Assembly: GCF_002161055.1 (NCBI RefSeq)
Contig: NZ_NFLT01000006.1
Location: forward strand, 154,215 to 218,214
DNA length: 64,000 bases
From: Tyzzerella sp. An114
GTDB lineage: Bacteria; Bacillota; Clostridia; Lachnospirales; Anaerotignaceae
Direction of reading: 5' to 3'
Both the position numbers and the translations under genes were made by a program. Shown in pieces: positions 38,661 to 47,260 of this stretch. Each line of letters opens with the position of its first letter. Positions within the stretch are counted from its first letter, which is position 1. The notes under the pieces are model-generated. The model was not told the origin of the DNA, ran no database searches, and saw nothing but the letters and a program-made list of their open reading frames with translations.

Positions 38661-38948
38661 TTAATTCATAGTAATTCCATCGACAGATGTATTATATCCA
38701 TTGGCAGTTCCATTTCCAGAACCATTTAAAACACTGTTATAGCCTGTTCCGTCTCCTGTATCACTTCCAAGTCCGTCACCATAACCTGTTCCATCATTAT
38801 AAGAAGCATATCCATCACTGTTATCTATATAATCATAATAGTAACCAGATGTATATTCTTCATTGTTTTCAACAGCATTTCCATCATCGGAGCAACCTGA
38901 AAATAAAGCTATTGAAAGACCTAAAACCGTTAATATTTTATATTTCAT
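38661..38948 (-). CDS. Small Gly/Asn/Asp/Tyr-rich lipoprotein
   Basis: The 95-aa protein has a lipoprotein signal (MKYKILTVLGLSIALFSGC, lipobox LFSG-C19). An acidic linker and a low-complexity tail follow, with repeated Gly-Asp-Gly, Gly-Tyr and Asn-Gly units (GDGLGSDTGDGTGYN). The mature protein should be lipid-anchored and largely unstructured. No family is recognised. SD AAAGGAGG is strong and a terminator follows, so it is a real monocistronic gene. It is divergent from malQ. Confidence 0.75.
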   Translation of the reverse strand: MKYKILTVLGLSIALFSGCSDDGNAVENNEEYTSGYYYDYIDNSDGYASYNDGTGYGDGLGSDTGDGTGYNSVLNGSGNGTANGYNTSVDGITMN

Positions 38949-39084
38949 TAATTTTTCCTCCTTTATATAAAGAGAATTTTTATACATATATATTTTTCTT
39001 TGAAATATACAAAAAATACTATGGTTACTATGGTATTGCATATAAAATATGGAATTTAATAAAATTTTTTGTTATTTGTTATTA

Positions 39085-39113
39085 ATGACATAAAACTTAA
39101 AAATTGCTAAAAT
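39085..39113 (+). promoter_or_regulatory. Candidate sigma-A promoter of malQ
   Basis: ATGACA (39085-39090) and TAAAAT (39108-39113) are separated by 17 nt, 34 nt upstream of the malQ start. Confidence 0.5.
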
Positions 39114-39147
39114 TTAATTGATTACAATTAAAAAGGAGGACGGAAAT

Positions 39148-40764
39148 ATGAGTTTTTTACGTTCAAGCGGAATACTTTTACACCCTACAAGTTTCCCTTC
39201 ACCTTATGGTATAGGTGACCTTGGTGAAAGCGGATACAAATTTATTGATTTTCTTGAAAAAGCCGGTCAAACTCTCTGGCAGGTACTTCCATTAGGTCCT
39301 ACAAGTTTTGGAGACTCTCCTTATCAGAGTTTTTCCACATTTGCAGGAAATATACTTTTAATAAGCCCTGACACACTTATAAAAAAAGGACTTCTTGATG
39401 AAAGTATAAAAAATGAAATACCTACAAATATTTCAGCTACAAAAACAGAATATGGAAATGTTATAAAGTATAAAACAATATTATATAAAAAAGCCTTTGA
39501 AAATTTCAAAAAATCAAAGGATAAAACATTAACAGAAAAATTTAATAAATTCTGTGAAGATAACAAACACTGGCTTGATGACTATGCACTTTTTGTGTCT
39601 TTAAAAGATTACTTTATAGAAAAAAGAAAAATGGAGTGGGAGTCAAAAGAATTTAAAGCCTTTTGTAAAAAAACAGAAGATAAACTCTCTGAAAATGTTC
39701 AGAAGGATTATTATTATGGAGCTGTATGGAGCACATGGCCTTCCGGTCTTGTAAAGAGAAACTCTGCTTCCATAAGAAAATGGACAAAGGAGCTTTCAGA
39801 CTCTATACTTTACTATAAATTCCTTCAATTTGAGTTTTTTGAAGAATGGTTTGCTCTCAAAGAATATGCAAACAGTAAAAATATAAAAATTATAGGAGAT
39901 ATTCCTATATTTGTTGCTTATGACAGTGCTGACGCATGGGCAAATCCTAAAAATTATTATATGGACTCTGAAGGTTTCCCACAGCTTGTTGCAGGAGTTC
40001 CACCAGACTATTTCTCAGCAACAGGACAGCTTTGGGGAAATCCTCTTTATAAATGGAGTGAACACAAAAAGAGCGGTTACAAATGGTGGATTGCAAGAAT
40101 TGAAGCTGTACTCTCAATGGTTGATATAGTAAGAATTGACCATTTCAGAGGTTTTGAAAGCTATTGGGAAGTGCCTTTTGGTGAGGAAACAGCAATAAAC
40201 GGAAAATGGACAAAAGGTCCAGGAGCTGACCTTTTTGCAGCTGTAAAAAATAAATTAGGGGAGCTTCCTATCATAGCAGAAGATTTAGGAATTATAACTG
40301 ATGAAGTTTCAGCTCTTCGTGATGAATTAAAATTCCCGGGAATGAAAGTTCTTCACTTTGCCTTTGATGACTCTCCAAACAATGATTATCTTCCTCATAA
40401 CTATGACAAAAATTGTGTTGTATACACAGGAACTCATGACAATGACACAACTTTGGGCTGGTATACAAATGCAAGAGATAACGAAAAAGACAAAATGAGA
40501 AGATACTTAAATGTAAGTGGAGAAAATGTATCTTGGGACCTTATAAGACTTGCTATGTCATCAACAGCAGTATTCTCAATATTCCCACTTCAAGATGTAA
40601 TGAAACTTGGAGACTATGCAAGAATGAATACACCTTCTGTGGCTGGCGGTAACTGGCAATGGAGATATACAGAAGATATGCTTAAAGATGAATATGCAGA
40701 AGGTCTTTTATATTTAACAAAACTTTTTGCAAGAAAAACAGTTATAGAAAGTAAAGAAGATTAA
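39148..40764 (+). CDS. malQ: 4-alpha-glucanotransferase (amylomaltase)
   Basis: This GH77 enzyme transfers alpha-1,4-glucan chains in maltodextrin and glycogen metabolism. The 538-aa product begins SFLRSSGILLHPTSFPSPYG. It has the nucleophile region VDIVRIDHFRGFESYWEVP, the acid/base Glu in IIAEDLGIIT and THDNDTTLGWY. The ATG at 39148 with SD AAAAGGAGG is preferred to the frame start at 39118. No other glycan genes lie beside it. Confidence 0.96.
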   Translation: MSFLRSSGILLHPTSFPSPYGIGDLGESGYKFIDFLEKAGQTLWQVLPLGPTSFGDSPYQSFSTFAGNILLISPDTLIKKGLLDESIKNEIPTNISATKTEYGNVIKYKTILYKKAFENFKKSKDKTLTEKFNKFCEDNKHWLDDYALFVSLKDYFIEKRKMEWESKEFKAFCKKTEDKLSENVQKDYYYGAVWSTWPSGLVKRNSASIRKWTKELSDSILYYKFLQFEFFEEWFALKEYANSKNIKIIGDIPIFVAYDSADAWANPKNYYMDSEGFPQLVAGVPPDYFSATGQLWGNPLYKWSEHKKSGYKWWIARIEAVLSMVDIVRIDHFRGFESYWEVPFGEETAINGKWTKGPGADLFAAVKNKLGELPIIAEDLGIITDEVSALRDELKFPGMKVLHFAFDDSPNNDYLPHNYDKNCVVYTGTHDNDTTLGWYTNARDNEKDKMRRYLNVSGENVSWDLIRLAMSSTAVFSIFPLQDVMKLGDYARMNTPSVAGGNWQWRYTEDMLKDEYAEGLLYLTKLFARKTVIESKED

Positions 40765-40772
40765 TAAACAAA

Positions 40773-40799
40773 AAATGCGTCGATTAAATCGACGCATTT
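40773..40799. terminator. Bidirectional terminator between malQ and the PrsA-like gene
   Basis: AAATGCGTCGATT and AAATCGACGCATTT form a near-perfect 12-bp palindrome with A/T flanks, between two convergent stop codons. Confidence 0.88.
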
Positions 40800-40807
40800 C
40801 TATTTAA

Positions 40808-41767
40808 TTATTGATTAACTTTAATCTGATTTAAAATTTCATCATTTTTTTCTATTTTAACATTTTCAGACCATTTTTTATACTCATCTGTAAAAAGCTG
40901 TTGTTTAGCATTTTCAGTATACATCTGTTCTGCCATAGATTTAAGTTCTTCCTCTGTTGACTCCTCAATGTTTTCAACTTTTATAATATAATATCCGTCT
41001 CCGCCATCAAGTGCACTTGATATTTGTCCAGCCTGAACATCAAACTCAACACCAAATAAACTTTCTAAAGTACCTTTATATGTTGTTTCTGATTGATTTA
41101 TCATACCTTCCTGTTCTTCATACTCATCAAAGAGAGTATCAAAGTCAGTTCCTGAGTTATATTTTGAAATAACTTCTTCAGCTTTTACTTTATCACTTAC
41201 AAATATACTCTTTATAGTATATTTTTTATAATAATTTTGTAAATCACCTTTCACAGATTCATAATAAGCATTAAAATCAGCTTCACTAACTTCAAAACTG
41301 CTTGTAACACTATTATAAACTTTACTGTAAAGAGTTTGGTCAATCATTGTATTTTCAACATCTTCAAGAGTTATACCATTATTTTCAGCATACTCTCCAA
41401 GAGTCTCAAAAGATTTTTCCGCTTCACTTTTAGCAGATGAAATTTCATCTTCTGTCAAAGAAACTCCCAACTCATTAGCCTTCTGATTTGAAACTTTAAC
41501 AAGTTCAAGAGCATTTATAGCACTGTTTTTTGCAACATCTTCAGCAGTCATTCCTTCAAAATCAGTCTCCCAAATATCACTGCCTCCAACAGACTCAAAA
41601 TTAAGTCTTGCCTCATTAAGATATACCATAAATTCCCCTTTAGATACTTCCTCATCATTTATTTTGAGTACATATCCATCATTACCTTTAGTACTATTAC
41701 CACAACCAGCAAAAAGCATAATTGCAGACATAACACACAAGGCTGTCTTTATAAACTTTTTCATCAT
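40808..41767 (-). CDS. SurA/PrsA-like peptidyl-prolyl isomerase lipoprotein
   Basis: The 319-aa protein has a lipoprotein signal (lipobox LFAGC), a SurA-type N-terminal chaperone domain (VLKINDEEVSKGEFMVYL) and a PpiC-like segment (TIKSIFVSDKVKAEEVISKYNSGTDFDTLF ... GYYIIKVENI). It would assist folding of exported proteins on the outer face of the membrane. The parvulin core appears divergent, so chaperone activity is safer than isomerase activity. The start is the first of two adjacent ATGs (41767) after a GTGGGTG SD. It follows mfd, a common Clostridia arrangement. Confidence 0.85.
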   Translation of the reverse strand: MMKKFIKTALCVMSAIMLFAGCGNSTKGNDGYVLKINDEEVSKGEFMVYLNEARLNFESVGGSDIWETDFEGMTAEDVAKNSAINALELVKVSNQKANELGVSLTEDEISSAKSEAEKSFETLGEYAENNGITLEDVENTMIDQTLYSKVYNSVTSSFEVSEADFNAYYESVKGDLQNYYKKYTIKSIFVSDKVKAEEVISKYNSGTDFDTLFDEYEEQEGMINQSETTYKGTLESLFGVEFDVQAGQISSALDGGDGYYIIKVENIEESTEEELKSMAEQMYTENAKQQLFTDEYKKWSENVKIEKNDEILNQIKVNQ

Positions 41768-41847
41768 ACACACACCCACTTTAAAAAATTAGATTATATT
41801 CCATCAGTTAATATATTATACAACAAAATATTACCCAATAAAACATA

Positions 41848-44800
41848 TTACAAATCCTGTAACACATTCTTAATATAAGTAAGAGCTGTTATTTTTTCCT
41901 TAGGATTTGTTTTTATTGTAAGATAAGGATTAGCTCCAGATGTAAAAAGATATCTGCTTTTATTTTTATTTATAAGTTCTGTAAGTTTAACAGGGTCTAT
42001 TTTTGCATCAGGTTTAAATGTTATAACAATATTATTTCCCTTCTGAACAATATTTGTAACCCCTCTTTTATGGGCTTCCGCCTTGACAAGTACAACTTCT
42101 AAAAGATTTTGAACACTTTTTGGAATATCTCCATATCTGTCTTCAATTTCCTCTTGAATATCATAGTAATTTTCCATTGATGACACAAGAGATATTTTTT
42201 TATAAATCTCAAGACGCTGTTTTTCGTCATGTATATAAAAATCTGGTATAAAAGCATTTATATCTATGTCCATTGATGTTTCAAAGCTTTCTGAAACTTC
42301 CTCACCTTTAAGTTTTCTTACTGCTTCATCAAGAAGTTTACAGTACATATCATACCCAACACTTTCCATATGACCATGCTGTTCAGCTCCCAAAAGGTTT
42401 CCCGCACCTCTAAGTTCCAAGTCACGCATAGCAACTTTAAAACCTGAACCAAACTCAGTAAATTCACGTATTGTCTGTAAACGTTTTTCAGCAACTTCAT
42501 TTAAAACTTTATCACGCTTATACATCAAATAGGCATAAGCAATTTTATTTGAACGACCAACACGACCTCTAAGCTGATAAAGCTGTGAAAGCCCCATATA
42601 ATCGGCATCCTGTATTATTATTGTATTTACATTTGATATATCAAGTCCCGTCTCAATAATTGTTGTACATACAAGAACATCAATTTCACCTTCTATAAAT
42701 TCACTCATAATTCTTTCAAGTTCACGCTCTGTCATTTGACCATGGGCATAAGCCACAACAGCATCAGGTACAAGATTTTGAATTTTTAAGGCAACTTCTG
42801 CTATATTATGGACTCTGTTATTCAAATAATAAACCTGTCCTCCTCTTACCAATTCTCTATTTATAGCCTCTTTCACAAACTCTGGATTATCTTCAAGAAC
42901 ATAAGTCTGAACAGGTCTTCTCTCCTGTGGCGGTTCTTCAAGGACACTCATATCTCTTATACCTGCAAGGCTCATATGAAGTGTTCTTGGAATAGGTGTA
43001 GCTGTTAAAGTTAAAACATCAACATTTTCTTTAAGTGTTTTAAGTTTTTCTTTATGATTTACACCGAAACGCTGTTCCTCATCAACAATTATAAGTCCCA
43101 AATCTTTAAATTTAACATCTTTTGATAATATTCTATGAGTTCCTATTACAATATCAGCATAACCCTTTTCAAGGGCATTTAATGTTTCTTTCTGTTGTTT
43201 TGGTGTTCTAAATCTGGAAAGAAGGTCAACTCTCACAGGATAGTCCGCCATTCTCTGACAAAATGTATTATAATGTTGTTGTGCAAGTATTGTTGTAGGA
43301 ACAAGGTATGCAACTTGTTTTCCGTCTTGAACAGCTTTAAAAGCGGCACGTATAGCAACTTCTGTCTTGCCATATCCAACATCACCACATATAAGTCTAT
43401 CCATAACTTGAGTACCTTCCATATCTCTTTTAACGTCCTCAATAGCCAAAAGCTGGTCCTCAGTCTCATCATAAGGGAATGACTCCTCAAACTCTCTTTG
43501 CCACATATTATCTTCAGAATATTGAAATCCCTTTGTAGCCTGTCTTTTTGCATAGAGCATTACTAAATCCTGTGCAAGAACTTTTACAGCAGAACGAACT
43601 TTATTTTTAGCCTTTGACCATTCTTGACTTCCAAGTTTATTAAGCTTTGGTCTAGCTCCACCATTTCCTATATATTTCTGAATTAAATCCATCTGATTTA
43701 CAGGAACAAATAAATTTCCACCATCGGAATAGGATATTTTCATATAGTCTTTACTTATTCCCTCAACAACAATTTTTTCAAGACCTCTGTAAACTCCTAT
43801 ACCATGGCTCTCATGAACAACATAATCACCAACCTTTAAATCTGTAAAGCTTTCAATAGGTGAACCTTTTTTATTTTTCTTTTTAGTTTTTTTCTTTTTA
43901 ACATCTCCAAAAAGCTCACTCTCAGAGAAAACAGCAAATTTTATATCAGGATACTCAAAACCTTTTCCAAGTCTTCCTCTCATAACAGCAACAGAACCCT
44001 TTTGAATTTCACCTTCAAAATCTGTTGTATAATAACTTTCAATACCTCTTTCAGAAAGTTCTCTCACAAATCTTTCACATCTTGTCTGTGCTCCTGCAAG
44101 TATTAAAACTCTATAACCATTATTTTTAAGATATGAAATTTCATCACAGAAAAGGTCTAATCTCTGACTAAATGAAGATGATGTTTTTCCTGCTATATTT
44201 ATAATATCTTTAATATTAAAATCTTTAATATTTACTGTTACAGTTGTAAAAAGAATTTGCGTTTTTTTCTCTGCAAATTTTAATATGTCATGGTAATCAA
44301 AAACCATTGTACTTTGATTAGGTAAAAGATAGCCTTTTTCTATACGACTTTTAATACTTTCACTGTACTCATCAAAAATATTTTTGCTATGTTCTGCAAT
44401 TCTTTGAGGTTCATCAAAATATATAACAGTGTTTTCGGGCATATAATCAATGAGACTTACAGTATTTTCATAAAAATATTGTATATAGCTTACAGCACCA
44501 CCATAAGATTTATCTTCTGAAAATTTTTCTATATCCTCATTAATATATTCAAGAAGTCTTTCAGCCTCCTCATTATGTCCCTTTTTTGCATATTTTTCAG
44601 TACAAATTTTAAGTTCTGATTTTATTTTTTTAAGGGCATTTTCAAGTTCTTTTTTGCCATAAACCATTTCCCTTACAGGAAATAACTTTGTCTCATCAAC
44701 CTTCTCTATTGACCTTTGAGTATCTGCGTCCATAAGTCTTATACTGTCTATCTCATCGTCCCAAAGCTCAATTCTCACAGCTGTTTCCTCTATTGGTGAA

Positions 44801-45345
44801 AAAATATCTATAATTCCACCTCTAACAGAAAAACTTCCCCTATTCTCTGTTATATCATTTCTTTCATAACCCATCAAAACAAGTCTTTCACAAAGCTCTC
44901 CTACATTGATAACGTCCCCTTCTTTGAGAGTTATGATATACTTTTCAAACTCACTTTTATTAAGCAATCTATCAAAAAGAGCTTCTGCCGAAAGAACAAC
45001 AGTAGGTCTTTCATTTTTCATAACCATATCTATTACAGAAAGTCTTTTACGAACAATATCATCACTTCTAACATCAGCACTATAAAAAAGAATATCCTTT
45101 GAAGGATAGTACATACAATTTTTATCAAAAAACTGCATATCGTTACATATTTCTTTTGCTCTAAGCTCATTATGAGTTATTATTAAAGCTGGTGTATCTG
45201 TAATTTCTCTTAAAGCTCCAACAATATGATTTTTTTGAACATCAACAACTCCTGTCACAAGAACAGGAGAAACATTATTTTGAACATTGTAATTAAGTTT
45301 TTTAAATCCTTCAAGTTCTAAAAGGGGTTTTACAAATGTATTCAA
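41848..45345 (-). CDS. mfd: Transcription-repair coupling factor
   Basis: Mfd displaces RNA polymerase stalled at lesions and recruits UvrA. The 1165-aa product has the UvrB-like N-terminus, the RNA-polymerase interaction domain (VGDYVVHESHGIGVYRGLEK), a RecG-like translocase with Walker A GDVGYGKTE, motif II DEEQRFG, TATPIPRTLHMSL and QLRGRVGRS, and the C-terminal TRCF domain. Its SD GAGGTGA overlaps the pth stop codon TGA. It is the middle gene of pth-mfd-prsA-like. Confidence 0.97.
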   Translation of the reverse strand: MNTFVKPLLELEGFKKLNYNVQNNVSPVLVTGVVDVQKNHIVGALREITDTPALIITHNELRAKEICNDMQFFDKNCMYYPSKDILFYSADVRSDDIVRKRLSVIDMVMKNERPTVVLSAEALFDRLLNKSEFEKYIITLKEGDVINVGELCERLVLMGYERNDITENRGSFSVRGGIIDIFSPIEETAVRIELWDDEIDSIRLMDADTQRSIEKVDETKLFPVREMVYGKKELENALKKIKSELKICTEKYAKKGHNEEAERLLEYINEDIEKFSEDKSYGGAVSYIQYFYENTVSLIDYMPENTVIYFDEPQRIAEHSKNIFDEYSESIKSRIEKGYLLPNQSTMVFDYHDILKFAEKKTQILFTTVTVNIKDFNIKDIINIAGKTSSSFSQRLDLFCDEISYLKNNGYRVLILAGAQTRCERFVRELSERGIESYYTTDFEGEIQKGSVAVMRGRLGKGFEYPDIKFAVFSESELFGDVKKKKTKKKNKKGSPIESFTDLKVGDYVVHESHGIGVYRGLEKIVVEGISKDYMKISYSDGGNLFVPVNQMDLIQKYIGNGGARPKLNKLGSQEWSKAKNKVRSAVKVLAQDLVMLYAKRQATKGFQYSEDNMWQREFEESFPYDETEDQLLAIEDVKRDMEGTQVMDRLICGDVGYGKTEVAIRAAFKAVQDGKQVAYLVPTTILAQQHYNTFCQRMADYPVRVDLLSRFRTPKQQKETLNALEKGYADIVIGTHRILSKDVKFKDLGLIIVDEEQRFGVNHKEKLKTLKENVDVLTLTATPIPRTLHMSLAGIRDMSVLEEPPQERRPVQTYVLEDNPEFVKEAINRELVRGGQVYYLNNRVHNIAEVALKIQNLVPDAVVAYAHGQMTERELERIMSEFIEGEIDVLVCTTIIETGLDISNVNTIIIQDADYMGLSQLYQLRGRVGRSNKIAYAYLMYKRDKVLNEVAEKRLQTIREFTEFGSGFKVAMRDLELRGAGNLLGAEQHGHMESVGYDMYCKLLDEAVRKLKGEEVSESFETSMDIDINAFIPDFYIHDEKQRLEIYKKISLVSSMENYYDIQEEIEDRYGDIPKSVQNLLEVVLVKAEAHKRGVTNIVQKGNNIVITFKPDAKIDPVKLTELINKNKSRYLFTSGANPYLTIKTNPKEKITALTYIKNVLQDL

Positions 45346-45352
45346 ACTTAAA

Positions 45353-45922
45353 TCACCTCAATTTTTGGTTTGTTTTATTCATTGCCTCTTTGACACCTTC
45401 AGAAAGTATAATTTCAACAGCAGAAACAGCTCTGTCAATTCCTCCCACAAGAGCCGCCTCATCATCTTTTGAAAATTTACTTAAAACATAGTCTGCCAAA
45501 TCCCAACCAGCAGGTTTTTCACCAACACCAACTTTTATTCTCAAAAACACATCAGTCCCTAACTGACTTATAATATTTTTAATACCATTATGTCCTCCGG
45601 CACTACCTTTTTCACGTATTCTTGTACCACCAACAGGTAAACTTATATCGTCATATATAACAATAAAATCTTCCACAGGTATTTTATAAAAATTTAAAAT
45701 CTCTCTTATACTCTCTCCACTAAGGTTCATATATGTTTGAGGTTTTACAAGCATAACTTTTTTATTTTTTATACTTCCCTCACCAATAAAGGCTTTATGT
45801 TTCAATTTTGTCATACTAATATTATAATCATCAGCCAATTTATCTATAACTCTAAAACCTACATTGTGCTTTGTACCTTCATATTTTGAACCAGGATTTC
45901 CAAGACCTGCTATAACTATCAT
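45353..45922 (-). CDS. pth: Peptidyl-tRNA hydrolase
   Basis: Pth releases peptides from dropped-off peptidyl-tRNA. The 189-aa product starts MIVIAGLGNPGSKYEGTKHN and carries the catalytic His in KHNVGF, PQTYMNLSGES, YDDISLPVGGTRIREKGSAG and GHNGIKN. The ATG at 45922 has SD TAGGAGG; the frame back to 46009 crosses the leader hairpin. It is the first gene of the pth-mfd operon, an arrangement shared with B. subtilis. Confidence 0.96.
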   Translation of the reverse strand: MIVIAGLGNPGSKYEGTKHNVGFRVIDKLADDYNISMTKLKHKAFIGEGSIKNKKVMLVKPQTYMNLSGESIREILNFYKIPVEDFIVIYDDISLPVGGTRIREKGSAGGHNGIKNIISQLGTDVFLRIKVGVGEKPAGWDLADYVLSKFSKDDEAALVGGIDRAVSAVEIILSEGVKEAMNKTNQKLR

Positions 45923-45955
45923 ATTAATCCTCCTAAATTTTAATAACGACTTATG

Positions 45956-45995
45956 GGGCTCCTTTATTACACATGGGGTATAATAAAAGCAGCCC
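45956..45995 (-). promoter_or_regulatory. Long stem-loop in the pth-mfd leader
   Basis: GGGCT/AGCCC plus a 12-bp CTTTTATTATAC/GTGTAATAAAGG stem (one mismatch between them, two G-T pairs) with a 5-nt loop lies 34 nt before the pth start. No T-run follows, so it is a leader element rather than a terminator. No known riboswitch is recognised. Confidence 0.5.
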
Positions 45996-46014
45996 TTTTT
46001 GAATTCCATATAAT

Positions 46015-46042
46015 ATTATACACAAAACAAAAATAATAACAA
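46015..46042 (-). promoter_or_regulatory. Candidate promoter of pth-mfd
   Basis: TTGTTA (46042-46037) and TATAAT (46020-46015) are 16 nt apart, placing the start just upstream of the leader hairpin. Confidence 0.5.
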
Positions 46043-46048
46043 CAAAAA

Positions 46049-46098
46049 CGCCCTAAAATATATATCTCCAAATTAATAAGACATATATTTAAGGACGC
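46049..46098 (-). terminator. Terminator after the PH-domain gene
   Basis: GCGTCCTTAAATATAT can pair imperfectly with ATATATTTTAGGGCG, followed by TTTTTGTTG on the minus strand, about 20 nt beyond the stop. It contains one mismatch and a bulge. Confidence 0.55.
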
Positions 46099-46117
46099 TT
46101 TTATAACATTTTAATAT

Positions 46118-46675
46118 TTATGCTACATAGCTTACATCAACAAATGATGACACAGCTTTTTCAAAAGCATTATATTCTTTTACATTATAAAAAACTGCAT
46201 TATCAAAATCCTCATTTTTGAAATTATTATACTGTAATTTTCTATCATTAAAATATACAGTAGCAGTTTTTGAACGATTTTTTTCTATACATATATTTTT
46301 AAGTCTATTAAGGTTCATATATGTTGTTACATCACACTGACCTTTTTTTCTTCGAACAATAACTCTCTTGTTTGTAAGAATATAGAACGTATTTTGGGCA
46401 TCTTTTCTACTGTCATATAAAGGTTTTATTGCCAAAAGTATTCCACAAATAATAATAACCAATGTTACAACTTTTCTTATAGTGTCACTAACAACACCAT
46501 TATAGTACTCGAAATATTTTACACCAAAAGAAATACTAAACATACAAAATATCCATTTAAGAACAAGAAATTTTTTTGAGACATATTTAATAAGTTTTGT
46601 TCTACATGGTTTACCTTGCCATAGTATAACTTCATCATCTTCAATATTATTTAATATAAAATTTTTAGTTTTCAT
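46118..46675 (-). CDS. Membrane protein with bacterial PH domain
   Basis: The 185-aa protein has WQGKP near the N-terminus, two TM helices (about 37-53 and 66-84, VVTLVIIICGILLAI) and a C-terminal bacterial PH domain of the YdbS type (TFYILTNKRVIVRRKKG, and the final AFEKAVSS helix). Such proteins are membrane-associated and of unknown role. SD CAGGAG. It lies 36 nt after the response regulator and may belong to the same transcript. Confidence 0.75.
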   Translation of the reverse strand: MKTKNFILNNIEDDEVILWQGKPCRTKLIKYVSKKFLVLKWIFCMFSISFGVKYFEYYNGVVSDTIRKVVTLVIIICGILLAIKPLYDSRKDAQNTFYILTNKRVIVRRKKGQCDVTTYMNLNRLKNICIEKNRSKTATVYFNDRKLQYNNFKNEDFDNAVFYNVKEYNAFEKAVSSFVDVSYVA

Positions 46676-46711
46676 AAATAAAACTATCTCCTGATAAAGT
46701 TAAAAATATAT

Positions 46712-47260
46712 TTAAAGACTAAGAATATCTTTTATTTTAATAAATTTTTCAGCCTTTTCATATTCTTTTTTATCTTTAAAGATTTTTGCCAAAATATTAT
46801 ATATTTCTGGGTTTGCCGGATTTTTTAAAAACATCTCATATACTTTTTCAAGTTCCTTATCAAAATCACTTTCTTTTTCTCTTTCATCACCACCACAAGA
46901 GAAATCAAGATTAAGACTTTGCAAAGTATTTTTAAGTCTCTCTGCCGTAAAAGGTTTTTGGAGATATGAAACAGCACCCAGTCTCGTACATTCAACAGCA
47001 TTCTTAATTGTAGGGTAAGCAGTTATAATTATTACAGGGGTATTTATGCCCTTTCCTCTTATTCTCTTTAAAACTTCTGTGCCACTAAGTTCTGGAAGTT
47101 TTATATCAAGAAATATAAGGTCATAATTAAAATCCTCAAGAAGTTTCATTCCTTCAATACCATTTGTAGCTGTATCTGCATTATATCCTGATATTTCAAG
47201 ACATTTTGTAAGCATAATACGAATATTTTTGGTATCGTCTATAATAAGAGCTTTTCTCAT
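46712..47260 (-). CDS. Response regulator without DNA-binding domain
   Basis: The 182-aa protein has a full receiver domain: D8/D9 in LIIDD, phospho-acceptor D52 in LIFLDIKLPE, T80 in IITAYP and K102 in LQKPF. Residues 120-182 form a helical, TPR-like tail (NPEIYNILAKIFKDKKEYEKAEKFI) rather than a DNA-binding or enzymatic output. It probably works by protein contact. It overlaps the histidine kinase gene by 4 nt and is its likely partner. Confidence 0.9.
   Translation of the reverse strand: MRKALIIDDTKNIRIMLTKCLEISGYNADTATNGIEGMKLLEDFNYDLIFLDIKLPELSGTEVLKRIRGKGINTPVIIITAYPTIKNAVECTRLGAVSYLQKPFTAERLKNTLQSLNLDFSCGGDEREKESDFDKELEKVYEMFLKNPANPEIYNILAKIFKDKKEYEKAEKFIKIKDILSL

Noticed and set aside
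38687..39085. His-rich 132-codon plus-strand ORF opposite the small lipoprotein
   Set aside because: It is the complement of the Asn/Asp/Tyr-rich gene; the minus-strand frame has SD, lipobox and terminator.
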